64,000 nucleotides of DNA from PALSA-1003 sp963741315 (GTDB lineage: Bacteria; Pseudomonadota; Gammaproteobacteria; Burkholderiales; Casimicrobiaceae), in assembly GCA_963741315.1 (NCBI GenBank), contig CAVUHK010000004.1, positions 558,001 to 622,000 on the forward strand, written 5' to 3'. A model generated the notes under the pieces. The model searched no databases. It was not told the DNA's origin and saw only the letters and a program-made list of their open reading frames with translations. The position numbers and the translations under genes were made by a program. The number at the start of each line of letters is the position of its first letter. Position 1 is the first letter of the stretch. Shown one piece after another: positions 33,812 through 42,594 of the stretch.

Positions 33812-36489
33812 CCTTCCGCTTTCCCGCGTCGCTCAACGTCACCGTACCGCTCATCCTGCTTGTCTTCGCCGCAACGCTAAGCGCGGTGAATCTGCTCTAT
33901 CACGTGCCCAAGGCCGAGCATGCTGCGGAGGAAGACAGTCGCAAGCGCATGGTCCAGGAAATGTCGCGCTTGCAAAGCACGCTGGAGTATCTGCTGCTCA
34001 AGGGCAACGTCGCCATTGCGCAGCACGAAATCGAAGTGCTGGCGCACAACCACGACGTACTGGTCGCTGCACTGACCGACGACAGGCAGGCGGTCGTCGC
34101 CGCGACCCGCCACGCCTGGCTGGGTCGGCAGATCGCGGAAGTGCTGCCGCAATTCGACCTGGCCCAGGCTGCCGGCGCGATTCGCGAGCGTCGCGCGGAA
34201 GTGACGACGGACGCCAATGGCGATGTGCTGCTCGGTTACGCCGGCGTACTCATAGGAAGCGAGCGCGAGGAGTTGCGTCCGTCTCGTACCGGCAGCCTGT
34301 TCCTCGCCTACGATCTCAAGCGCTACAAGGCCGACGCTCGCGCGCAGGTCGTGCAGCAATCGCTCTATTGGGCGGGATGGGTGGCTGCTCTTGCGCTGGC
34401 CATGTGGCTGGTATTCCATTTCCTGCTGACCCGGCGCACCGCGCGCCTGGTGCATGCCGCGGAGGAGCTGGCCGCGGGCAATCTCGGCGCCCGCAGCGGC
34501 CTCAAGGGCAACGATGAGCTCGGGCGTCTGAGCCGCGCGTTCGACGCCATGGCGCAAGCCATCGGCACCGACATCGCCGAACGCAAGCGCGCCGACGAGG
34601 CGCTGCGGGAGTCGGAGGCCAGCTACAGGGCGATTTTCGATGCCGCGGAAGACGCCATATTCGTGCACGACATCGCTACCGGCGCGATCATCGACGTCAA
34701 CGCGCGGGCCTGCGCAACCTTCGGCTACACCCGCGACGAATTTCGGCGACTGGAAATCGGAGCACTCGGCACGGGCGCGCCCCCCTATACGCAACAGGAC
34801 GCGTTGGGAGTGATCGCGCGGGCGTCCGCCGGACATCCGCAGTACGTTGAATGGCATGGCAAGAGCAAGGACGGCAAGTTGCGCTGGCACGAAGTGTTCG
34901 TCAAGCGCGTGACCATCGGCGGTCACGATCGCGTGCTGGCGCTCGCGCGCGACATCACGGGCCGCAAGGAGGCCGAGGCCGCATTGCGAGTTAGCGAAGA
35001 GCAGCATCGCGCCATGTTCAACGCCTCCATCGACGGATTGGCGCTGTGGAACGCCGCAGGTGAGATCGTGGACACCAATCCCGCGCTCTGGCGAATGTAC
35101 GGATACAGCGCCAGCGAATTCTCGGCGCTGCCACCCGGAAGCTGGGAAGGTCCGTGCTATCACATTGACTTTCTGCGCGCGGTCGCCGCGGGCACGGCAC
35201 TGCATTCGGAAGTCACCGAGGTGCGCAGGGACGGGTCCGCGCTGGAAATCGAAGTCCACGGGATCCCGATGCAGCACCAGGGCCAGCCGCATGTGCTGAC
35301 CATTGCGCGCGATATCACCGAGAAGAAGCGCTCCGCGGCAGAGCTTGCGCGCCAGCGGGAGTCGCTGCACCAGCGCGAAAAGCTGGTGGCTCTCGGCTCG
35401 TTGCTTGCCGGTGTGGCGCATGAACTGAACAATCCGCTGTCGGTCGTGGTCGCCCGGGCGGTACTGCTCGAGGAGCGCGGCGACCCGACGACGCAGGCCG
35501 CGGCGCTCAAAATTCGCACCGCAGCCGAGCGCTGCGCACGCATCGTCCGCACCTTCCTCGCGATGGCCCGGCAGCAACCGCCCGAGCGCGGGCCCGTGGC
35601 CGTGAACGACATCGTATTGGCGGCGCTCGACATCGCCGCATACGCGATTCGCACCAGCAGCATCGAAGTGACGCTGGACCTCGCCAGGGACATTCCACGT
35701 ATCCTCGCCGACGCGGACCAGCTCCATCAGGTGCTGCTCAACCTGCTGATCAACGCGCAGCAGTCCCTGCAGGAGCAGGCTGGTCCGCGTCGATTGAGCG
35801 TCACCAGTCGCTACGACGCTGCCACGGCGATGCTGCGCGTCACCGTCACCGACAACGGCCCCGGCATCCCGGAACCCCTTCGCGCGCGAGTATTCGAGCC
35901 TTATTTCACCACCAAGCCCACGGGTTTCGGTACCGGCGTGGGTCTGGCGGTGAGCCTGGGCATTGTCGAAGCCCACGGCGGCACACTTGCGGTGGATTGT
36001 CCCGCCAGTGGCGGCGCGGTGTTCACGATTACACTGCCTGTAGTCAGCGCGAGCGCGGCCGGCGCGACTGCCGAGCAGAGTCAGAAGGCGAGCAGCTCAC
36101 GCCAGCAGTCGATACTCATCGTCGATGATGAGACGGAGATTCGCGAGACGTTGACAGAGATACTCACCAGCGCGGGGCATGAGGTCGTCGCCGTTGGTTC
36201 CGGCCGCGAAGCGCTGGAGCGCATGGCGGTGGATCACTACGACGTGATCCTCACCGACATGCGCATGCCGGATCTCGATGGGCGCGCGCTCTACCATGCG
36301 ATCGAAGAGCGTTGGCCCGGACGCTCCGCGCGAGTCGTCTTCGTTACCGGGGATACCCTCGCTTCGGCCCTGCGCGAGTTTGTCTCAGAGAGCGGACGGC
36401 CGGTGATCGAGAAGCCATTCCTCCCGAGCGAAGTTCGCCGGATCGTCGCGGAACTGGTTGCCGACGGCGATGGCGCAGCACGTAATTGA
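33808..36489 (+). CDS. Hybrid sensor histidine kinase (periplasmic sensor, HAMP, two PAS, HisKA, HATPase, REC)
   Basis: An 893-residue kinase. A membrane span at about 9-28 and a second at about 187-207 enclose a periplasmic domain of about 155 residues. HAMP (208-260), PAS (272-385) and a second PAS (398-505) follow. HisKA has H538 in AGVAHELNNPLS, and the ATPase domain has VTDNGPGIP and GFGTGVGLAVSLG. A C-terminal receiver (from about 767) has D817 in LTDMRMPDLDG and K in EKPFLP. The start overlaps the binding-protein stop (ATGA). It lacks an HPt domain, so phosphate must reach the OmpR-type partner either directly from H538 or through a separate HPt. Confidence 0.9.
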   Translation: MTFRFPASLNVTVPLILLVFAATLSAVNLLYHVPKAEHAAEEDSRKRMVQEMSRLQSTLEYLLLKGNVAIAQHEIEVLAHNHDVLVAALTDDRQAVVAATRHAWLGRQIAEVLPQFDLAQAAGAIRERRAEVTTDANGDVLLGYAGVLIGSEREELRPSRTGSLFLAYDLKRYKADARAQVVQQSLYWAGWVAALALAMWLVFHFLLTRRTARLVHAAEELAAGNLGARSGLKGNDELGRLSRAFDAMAQAIGTDIAERKRADEALRESEASYRAIFDAAEDAIFVHDIATGAIIDVNARACATFGYTRDEFRRLEIGALGTGAPPYTQQDALGVIARASAGHPQYVEWHGKSKDGKLRWHEVFVKRVTIGGHDRVLALARDITGRKEAEAALRVSEEQHRAMFNASIDGLALWNAAGEIVDTNPALWRMYGYSASEFSALPPGSWEGPCYHIDFLRAVAAGTALHSEVTEVRRDGSALEIEVHGIPMQHQGQPHVLTIARDITEKKRSAAELARQRESLHQREKLVALGSLLAGVAHELNNPLSVVVARAVLLEERGDPTTQAAALKIRTAAERCARIVRTFLAMARQQPPERGPVAVNDIVLAALDIAAYAIRTSSIEVTLDLARDIPRILADADQLHQVLLNLLINAQQSLQEQAGPRRLSVTSRYDAATAMLRVTVTDNGPGIPEPLRARVFEPYFTTKPTGFGTGVGLAVSLGIVEAHGGTLAVDCPASGGAVFTITLPVVSASAAGATAEQSQKASSSRQQSILIVDDETEIRETLTEILTSAGHEVVAVGSGREALERMAVDHYDVILTDMRMPDLDGRALYHAIEERWPGRSARVVFVTGDTLASALREFVSESGRPVIEKPFLPSEVRRIVAELVADGDGAARN

Positions 36490-36517
36490 CATCGTACCGC
36501 TGCCACGCGCCCAAAGG

Positions 36518-37621
36518 TCAGGCGGCGGTCCTCGCCACGCCGATGAAATTCTTGCCGCGAACGCCATCGAGCGCCTTGTGGATCATCTGGTCGGCCTCAG
36601 CCTTGTCCACGCCGTAGCTCGCGAAATCGGTGCTCACGCCTACGCTCTCCAGAAACGCCTCGAGCGCGGCAGGCGCATCGCGCAGCGGACAATCGAACAC
36701 CTGCGCGAGCACTGCGTCGCGTTGCGGATCCGCACCAATGGCGCGGCCCAGCACCATCGGCAAGGTGAACGAACAGGCAATGCCGTGCGGCAGACCGTGG
36801 TAGAGCGTCATGTCGTAGGAGATCGAGTGGGCGAGCGCGGTCTTGGTGTTGGAGAACGCCAGTCCGGCCTTGAGCGCGGCAAGTGACATGCGCGAGCGCA
36901 GGCCGGGATTGCGAAGGTCGCGCATGAGCAAGGGCAAGGTGCCAAGCACGTCGCGCGCCGCCGAGATCGCGTGCGTGTCCGAAATCGGATTGGCGTTCAC
37001 GTTCCAAATCGATTCGAGCGCATGCGACAGCGCGTCGAGCCCCGCCGCGAGCGTCGGGCCCGCCGGCAGCGACAGCGTGAGTTCGGGATCGACCACCGCC
37101 GCCTCGGGCCAGGTTTCCTTCAGGTGCAGCGAATACTTCTTCTGCGCGCCGGGCGTGCGGTCCCACACGGTGGCCCACGGCGTGACCTCGCTGCCCGTGC
37201 CCGCGGTGGTCGGCACGGTGAGCAGCTGCTTGACACGCGTCGGCGTGAACGGCTTGCCGGTCGCAAGCAAGGCCACGAGTTCGGAGAACTTTCCGCTCGG
37301 CGTGCCGACCATCAACGCCTTGGCCGTATCCAGCGCGCTGCCCCCACCGACCGCAACGATCAGTTCGGCAGCCACATATTGCGTCCAGAAGCGCTCGTAC
37401 ATGCCGGTGAGGCTGGTCACGTCGGGATTGGGCACCGTGTCGGGCTCGACCGCCAGCAGGTTCGCACCCAGCAGATCGGCAACGCGCTTGGTCAGACCGA
37501 ACCCCGCGGCCTCGGGAAAGGTCACCAGCACCGTCTTGCGGCCATTGACCAGCGCCGGCAGTTTCGCCAGCGCACCTGCGCCAAAGGTGATGGCAACCGG
37601 GTTGTGATAGCTCGTGCTCAT
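36518..37621 (-). CDS. Phosphonate-metabolism-associated iron-containing alcohol dehydrogenase
   Basis: The 367-residue group III alcohol dehydrogenase has VGGGSALDTAKALM and TVPTTAGTGSEVTPWATVWD for NAD binding. The iron site has Asp and His in GLDALSHALE and later histidines in LAHSISYD and YHGLPHGIACS. It is the last gene of the phosphonate operon, and a known subfamily of these enzymes is linked to phosphonate clusters. It probably interconverts 2-hydroxyethylphosphonate and phosphonoacetaldehyde, which PhnY then oxidises. The ATG at 37621 follows the permease gene by 32 nt; the longer open frame upstream belongs to a different gene. Confidence 0.85.
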   Translation of the reverse strand: MSTSYHNPVAITFGAGALAKLPALVNGRKTVLVTFPEAAGFGLTKRVADLLGANLLAVEPDTVPNPDVTSLTGMYERFWTQYVAAELIVAVGGGSALDTAKALMVGTPSGKFSELVALLATGKPFTPTRVKQLLTVPTTAGTGSEVTPWATVWDRTPGAQKKYSLHLKETWPEAAVVDPELTLSLPAGPTLAAGLDALSHALESIWNVNANPISDTHAISAARDVLGTLPLLMRDLRNPGLRSRMSLAALKAGLAFSNTKTALAHSISYDMTLYHGLPHGIACSFTLPMVLGRAIGADPQRDAVLAQVFDCPLRDAPAALEAFLESVGVSTDFASYGVDKAEADQMIHKALDGVRGKNFIGVARTAA

Positions 37622-37653
37622 GATCTGGACCTGTGTCGAATGGGGAAAGAGAG

Positions 37654-38502
37654 TCAGGCGATCGCCTTGGCGATGCGCGTCCGCAGCCACGCCGAAAGCA
37701 GTTCGGAAATGATCACCACGACGATGATCGACAGCAGGATCGCGGCGACATCGCGCGACGCGACGCGCTGCACGCTCTCGCGCAGGTACCAGCCCATACC
37801 GCCGGCGCCGAAGAAGCCCACGACGGTCGCGGCGCGGAACACGACGTCCCAGGTATAGATCGTGATTCCGGTCCACGCCACGCGCACCTGCGGCAGTACT
37901 GCGAAAACGAAGGTCTGCAAATTGTTGGCGCCGGTGGCGCGGATCGCCTCGACCTGTCCGGGTTTGATCGCCTCGATCGCTTCCGAGAACAGTTTGCCGG
38001 AGAAGCCGATGCAGTAAAGAGTCAGCGCCAACGCGCCGGGCAGCATGCCGAAGCCCAGGATGGCCACCAGCAGAATCGTCCAGATCATCTCGTGCACCGA
38101 CCGGCACGCCATGATGATCAGGCGCGCAACGGGATAGACGAAGCGCTTCGACGGCGTCATGTTGAACGACGCGAACCACGCCAGTGGAATCGACAGGGCG
38201 ATGCCCAGCACCGTCGCGAGGTAGGACATCTGCAGCGTTTCCACGACCGAATGCCAGTACTCGGCATTCATGATGTGCGCGACATTGGGCGGGAAGTAGC
38301 GCCTGCCCAGCATTTCGCCCATCCGTCCGAGCATGCCCGGCAGCCGCTCGAGCGGGATGTTCAGGTAGTCGAGCGCATAGGCGATGAAGGCGAGCGTGCC
38401 GAGCAGTGCCGCGTACTTGTACAGGCTCTGCGGATAGCGGAACCGGCTCCACGTCGGCGGCACGCGATTGGTCGCCGGCGCTGCGCCCGACGCCATGGGC
38501 AT
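37654..38502 (-). CDS. phnE: Phosphonate ABC transporter permease PhnE (second copy)
   Basis: A PhnE-family permease of about 282 residues with six spans. Landmarks are YWHSVVETLQMSYLATVLGI, CRSVHEMIWTILLVAILG (the typical R-S-V-H-E loop), and GANNLQTFVFAVLPQV before the last spans. I place the start at ATG 38502, 7 nt after the upstream phnE stop. ATG 38532 is possible and would overlap that gene by 23 bp. Neither has a clear ribosome site. Two different PhnE proteins usually form the channel in PhnCDEE importers. Confidence 0.9.
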   Translation of the reverse strand: MPMASGAAPATNRVPPTWSRFRYPQSLYKYAALLGTLAFIAYALDYLNIPLERLPGMLGRMGEMLGRRYFPPNVAHIMNAEYWHSVVETLQMSYLATVLGIALSIPLAWFASFNMTPSKRFVYPVARLIIMACRSVHEMIWTILLVAILGFGMLPGALALTLYCIGFSGKLFSEAIEAIKPGQVEAIRATGANNLQTFVFAVLPQVRVAWTGITIYTWDVVFRAATVVGFFGAGGMGWYLRESVQRVASRDVAAILLSIIVVVIISELLSAWLRTRIAKAIA

Positions 38503-38509
38503 GCCGACG

Positions 38510-39325
38510 TCAGATGACGGCTTTGCGAGCATAGTAGGACACGACTTCGCCGAAGATGATCAGTACCAGAATCGCGAGAATGACCACGGCAATGCCGCCG
38601 TTGTTGGACATCGCCATCTGCCGGAACAACACCAGGCCCAGTCCTCCGGCCCCGACCAATCCCAGGATGGTCGAGCGGCGAATGTTGATGTCCCACTCGA
38701 AGATCATGTTGCCGACGAACACCGGGATGATCTGCGGCAGGATCGCAAACCACAGTATCTGGAATTTGTTCCCGCCCGCCGCGCGCATCGCCTCCAGCGG
38801 CTTGGGATCGACGTCCTCGATCGCTTCAGCGATGGTCTTGGAAATGAAGCCGACCGAACGCACCGCCATTGCCAGGATGCCGGCCAGCGCGCCCAGACCC
38901 ACCGCCGAGACGAAGATCAAGCCCCACACGATCTCGTGCACCGAGCGCGACATGGTCATCAGGAAACGGCCGATGGCGTACGACGTCTTGCCGAATGGCG
39001 TGATGTTGGCGGCGCCGAGCCAGGCCACCGGAATCGACAGCACCAGTCCGGCAAGCGTCGCCAGCGTGGCCATGAAGATCGTCTCGACCGCCGGTTCCCA
39101 GAGCTCGGGCACCAGGCTCCAGTCGAGTTCGAGGAAACGCCCGAGCGAGGTCAGCAACGACCCGTTGAGGATGCGGCTCCAGTCGGTGTCGGCAATGACG
39201 ATGGCCTGGACTGTCCAGACCACCACCGCCAGGATCAGGAAATAGCCCGTGTAGCGGAACGTCCGCGTTCGGCTGCGCGCAGCGGCAATGGCGTCGACGC
39301 GTGCGTCGAGGGCCAACGCGTTCAC
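38510..39325 (-). CDS. phnE: Phosphonate ABC transporter permease PhnE (first copy)
   Basis: A 271-residue permease with the same RSVHEIVWGLIFVSAVG loop and AGGNKFQILWFAILPQI segment as its neighbour, which shows the pair arose by duplication. It has a GTG start at 39325 overlapping the phnC stop by GTGA. Together with the second PhnE it forms the inner-membrane channel for PhnD-delivered phosphonates. Confidence 0.9.
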   Translation of the reverse strand: MNALALDARVDAIAAARSRTRTFRYTGYFLILAVVVWTVQAIVIADTDWSRILNGSLLTSLGRFLELDWSLVPELWEPAVETIFMATLATLAGLVLSIPVAWLGAANITPFGKTSYAIGRFLMTMSRSVHEIVWGLIFVSAVGLGALAGILAMAVRSVGFISKTIAEAIEDVDPKPLEAMRAAGGNKFQILWFAILPQIIPVFVGNMIFEWDINIRRSTILGLVGAGGLGLVLFRQMAMSNNGGIAVVILAILVLIIFGEVVSYYARKAVI

Positions 39326-40071
39326 AGCACTTCCATGGCGTAGATCTCCTGCAGCGCCTGCTTGTCCAGCTTTGCCGGGGGTCCTTCGAATTTCTTGATG
39401 CCGTCCTGCAGCCCGATGACGTGCGTGCAGAAATCGCAGGCGAGGTCGACGTCGTGGATGTTGCAGAGCACCGGAATGTGGAATTCGCGCGCCATCTCGC
39501 GGATGAGGCCCATCACCTCGCGCGAGATCTTCGGGTCGAGGCTGGACGTGGGCTCGTCGACGAGCAACAGCTTGGGGTTCTGGATCAGCGCGCGTGCGAT
39601 GCCCACGCGTTGACGCTGGCCGCCAGAGAGGCGGTCGGCGCGTTTGTCGATATGGTCACTCAATCCCACGCGGTCGAGCAGCACCAGCGCCTGCTTGATT
39701 TCTTCCCGGGTGAACATCCGAAAAACGCTGCGCAACGTCCCGGTATAGCCCAGCCGCCCGGTGAGCACGTTGTCCATGACCGACAGGCGCTCGATCAGGT
39801 TGAATTCCTGGAAGATCATGCCGATGTTGCGACGCTCGACCCGCAAGTCCGAAAGCGACAGCTTGACGATGTCCTTGCCGTTGAAAATGACCTCGCCGCT
39901 CTTCGGCTCGACCAGCCGGTTGACGCAGCGGATCAGCGTCGACTTGCCCGCCCCGCTGGGCCCGATGATGGCAAAGAAATCGTCGGCCTTCAGCTCGAAG
40001 CTGATGCCTTTCAGGATCTCGCGGTCGGCATAGCCGGCGCGCAGATTCTTCACTTCGAGTACGGTGTGCAT
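39322..40071 (-). CDS. phnC: Phosphonate ABC transporter ATPase PhnC
   Basis: A 249-residue ATPase with Walker A (GPSGAGKST), Q-loop, signature LSGGQRQRVGIARAL, Walker B (LLLVDEPTSSLDP) and the unusual His-containing IHDVDLA switch, which is typical of PhnC. The segment EPKSGEVIFNGKDI also matches the family. It energises phosphonate uptake and overlaps phnE by 4 bp. Confidence 0.92.
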   Translation of the reverse strand: MHTVLEVKNLRAGYADREILKGISFELKADDFFAIIGPSGAGKSTLIRCVNRLVEPKSGEVIFNGKDIVKLSLSDLRVERRNIGMIFQEFNLIERLSVMDNVLTGRLGYTGTLRSVFRMFTREEIKQALVLLDRVGLSDHIDKRADRLSGGQRQRVGIARALIQNPKLLLVDEPTSSLDPKISREVMGLIREMAREFHIPVLCNIHDVDLACDFCTHVIGLQDGIKKFEGPPAKLDKQALQEIYAMEVL

Positions 40072-40146
40072 GCGTGCGGATTCCGTCGTGGCGACGCGCA
40101 GGAAACCGGACGCGCAACGCGCGCCCGGTGCGATCGATGCGGGACG

Positions 40147-41046
40147 CTACTTGCCGCCACCCGCTTCGCGGATCACGTTGTAGTCGGAATCCTTCATCAC
40201 GACGAATTTCTCACTGCCGACGTTCTCGAGGTACTTCTTGCCCACCTCGGTGGTCTCCAGCGTCGTGAAGGTCTTCTGGATCTTGTCCTTGAGTTCCGGG
40301 CACAGCGACGCGCGATAGACGAACGGGTCCTGCGGAATCAGCGGCGACGTCCACAGGATGTTGAAGTCCTCGACCTTCATCTTGCCCTTGCTCGCCTCGA
40401 TCGCGTTCATGAAGCGGTGCGTGGCCACGAACGCGGCGTCGGCCTTGCCGTCGAACACCGCCAGCGTGGACAGATCATGGCCGCCGGAAAAAGCCACTTT
40501 GCTGAAATATTGCTTCAACGGCATCTTCACGACCTTGCCGCCGAAGATCGATTCCGGAATCAGCGAACCCGACGTGCTCGCCGGATCGACCAGCAGCATC
40601 ACCGAGCCCTTGACCGAATCGACCGTGGTGAATTTCGACCCTTTGCGCGTGATCAGGATCGACTTGAAGCCCGGGCCGGGCTCCTGCACGCCGTCGCCCT
40701 TCTTGTAGTAGGTGGCGAAGACGTCGATGTTGGCGCCCTGCGTCTTGGCGATCAGGTACGACTCGGGTCCCAGCACAGCGATGTCGACCCACTTGCCCAG
40801 CAGCGCCTCAACCACCGACGAATACGAGGTCGGCATGTAGAACTCGATCTTCTTGCCGGTGTTCGTCGACAGCAGGTCGAGTACCGGCTTGTAGAGCGTG
40901 AGCTCGCGCACCGATTCCTGCGTGGGAATGATAGAGAAGCGCAGTACCTTCGGGTCCTCGCACTGCTGCGCCTGTGCCGCAACCATGCCGAAGCCAAGCA
41001 CGGCTATCAGCGCCGCCAGTTTCAAGCCTGTCTTGAACGTATTCAC
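40147..41046 (-). CDS. phnD: Phosphonate ABC transporter substrate-binding protein PhnD
   Basis: A 299-residue periplasmic binding protein with a cleavable signal ending AAQAQ near residue 27. Family landmarks are LRFSIIPTQE, YMPTSYSSVVEALLGKWVDIAVLGPESY, a conserved GSVMLLVDPASTSGSLIPE segment and FSGGHDLSTLAVFDGKADAAFVA (quoted here in pieces as seen). The GTG at 41046 is supported by AGGAGG 6 nt upstream; the long open frame continuing upstream is out of place within the aldehyde dehydrogenase gene. It binds phosphonates for PhnC-E-E. Confidence 0.92.
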   Translation of the reverse strand: MNTFKTGLKLAALIAVLGFGMVAAQAQQCEDPKVLRFSIIPTQESVRELTLYKPVLDLLSTNTGKKIEFYMPTSYSSVVEALLGKWVDIAVLGPESYLIAKTQGANIDVFATYYKKGDGVQEPGPGFKSILITRKGSKFTTVDSVKGSVMLLVDPASTSGSLIPESIFGGKVVKMPLKQYFSKVAFSGGHDLSTLAVFDGKADAAFVATHRFMNAIEASKGKMKVEDFNILWTSPLIPQDPFVYRASLCPELKDKIQKTFTTLETTEVGKKYLENVGSEKFVVMKDSDYNVIREAGGGK

Positions 41047-41084
41047 TTGTTGCCTCCTGTGTGTTGTGATTCCAATGCGAACGC

Positions 41085-42566
41085 CTACCACCGCATGTTG
41101 ATGTTCTTCAATTGCGTATAGCTCAACATTTCTTCGAATGTCTCTTCCACGCCCAGCCCGCTGGATTTCCAGCCGCCGTAGGGCGCGCCCAGATAGCGGC
41201 CCGTGGCATTGATCCACACGTAGCCGGCGTCGACACGGGTCGCGGTTTCCATCGCGCGATCGAGTTGATTGGTCACGATCGCGGCGGTCAGCCCGTATTG
41301 CAGGCCGTTGACCTGCGCGAGCATGTCTTCTTCGTCGGTCCAGGGCAGGATCGACATCACCGGTCCGAAAATCTCCTCGCTGGCGATGCGCATCGACTGG
41401 CGCACATTGTCGAACACGGTCGGGCGGATGAAGTGTCCGTGCGCGAGTTCCGCGGCATCGGGACGGCCGCCGCCGGTGAGCAGGGTCGCGCCCTCCTTTT
41501 TCCCGGAGTCGATGTAGCCCATGATGCGCGCGAACTGCGCCGCCGAGACCACCGGCCCCAGTTCGTTGTTCGCGAGCCACGGGAAACCCACCGGCAATGC
41601 TTCGGCGAGGCGCACGATCTCGTCCGCGACCGCGCGATGCAGCGACGCGTGCACGAACACGCGCGAGGTCGAGCTGCACGACTGCCCCTGCCGATTCATG
41701 TTCATGCCCTTGATGGCGGCGGACGCGGCTTTCTTCGGGTCGGCGTCGGGAAAGATGATGATCGGATTCTTGCCGCCGAGCTCGAGGCTGACACGCTTGA
41801 GGCCTTCGGCGGCGCCGATCGCGACGCGGCGACCGGTTTCCACCGAGCCGATGAACCCGACGCGCGACACCAGCGGATGGCTGACCAGCGCGGCGCCGGT
41901 CTTGCCGTCGCCGGCGATGACGTTGACGACACCCGCAGGAAACAGGCCGTCGGCCAGTTCCGCCAGCCGGAAGCTGGAAATCGGCGCCTGCTCCGAGCTC
42001 TTGATCACCACGCAGTTGCCGGCCGCAAGCGGCGCGGCAGCCTTTTCGGCACAGAAGCGGAACGGATGATTGAAGGCGTTGAGCTTGGCCACCACGCCGT
42101 ACGGTTGGCGCGTGAGCAGGTTCAGGTGACGCGCGCCCTGCGAGCTGGTCTCGCCCTTGACCTCGGTAATCATGCCGGCGAAGTAGTCGAGGCTGTCGGC
42201 GGTCCAGTGCATGTCGCCTTCCATGCCAACCAGCGCGTTGCCGGAATCCACGCAATCGATGAGCGCGAGTTCCTTCGCGTGTTCGCGGATGCGCCGGGCG
42301 AACGCCTCCATGCATTTCGCCCGCTCCTTCGGACTAACCTTGCGCCATTCGCCGAAGCCGCGCGCGGCCGCCTTGACCGCGCGATCGACGTCTTCGGCGC
42401 CGGCCAGCGGAACCGTGGCGAGCAGCTTGCCGGTCGATGGGCTGGTGGAGACGAATGTGTCGCCGCTGGCGGGCGCTTCCCACTTGCCGCCGTAATAGAA
42501 GCCCTTCGCCTCGTAGCCGAGATTCGGCTCGGTGTTCGCCGTAGCGGGCATGGTGCTGTCTGGCAT
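41085..42566 (-). CDS. phnY: Phosphonoacetaldehyde dehydrogenase PhnY (ALDH family)
   Basis: A 493-residue aldehyde dehydrogenase with general base E262 in LELGGKNP and catalytic C297 in NRQGQSCSST. NAD contacts appear in AFNHPFRFCAEKAAAPL and GFIGSVETGRRVA. In S. meliloti PhnY oxidises phosphonoacetaldehyde to phosphonoacetate. Assignment to PhnY here rests mainly on the next gene being phosphonoacetate hydrolase and the following ones a PhnDCE importer, plus overall fit. It lies 28 nt after phnA. Confidence 0.87.
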   Translation of the reverse strand: MPDSTMPATANTEPNLGYEAKGFYYGGKWEAPASGDTFVSTSPSTGKLLATVPLAGAEDVDRAVKAAARGFGEWRKVSPKERAKCMEAFARRIREHAKELALIDCVDSGNALVGMEGDMHWTADSLDYFAGMITEVKGETSSQGARHLNLLTRQPYGVVAKLNAFNHPFRFCAEKAAAPLAAGNCVVIKSSEQAPISSFRLAELADGLFPAGVVNVIAGDGKTGAALVSHPLVSRVGFIGSVETGRRVAIGAAEGLKRVSLELGGKNPIIIFPDADPKKAASAAIKGMNMNRQGQSCSSTSRVFVHASLHRAVADEIVRLAEALPVGFPWLANNELGPVVSAAQFARIMGYIDSGKKEGATLLTGGGRPDAAELAHGHFIRPTVFDNVRQSMRIASEEIFGPVMSILPWTDEEDMLAQVNGLQYGLTAAIVTNQLDRAMETATRVDAGYVWINATGRYLGAPYGGWKSSGLGVEETFEEMLSYTQLKNINMRW

Positions 42567-42594
42567 GGCAGGTCTTTCGTCGGTCGCGCGGCGG

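Noticed and set aside
33877..35976. A 699-codon minus-strand open frame inside the hybrid kinase
   Set aside because: Composition is typical of an antisense shadow; the kinase domains are unambiguous on the plus strand.
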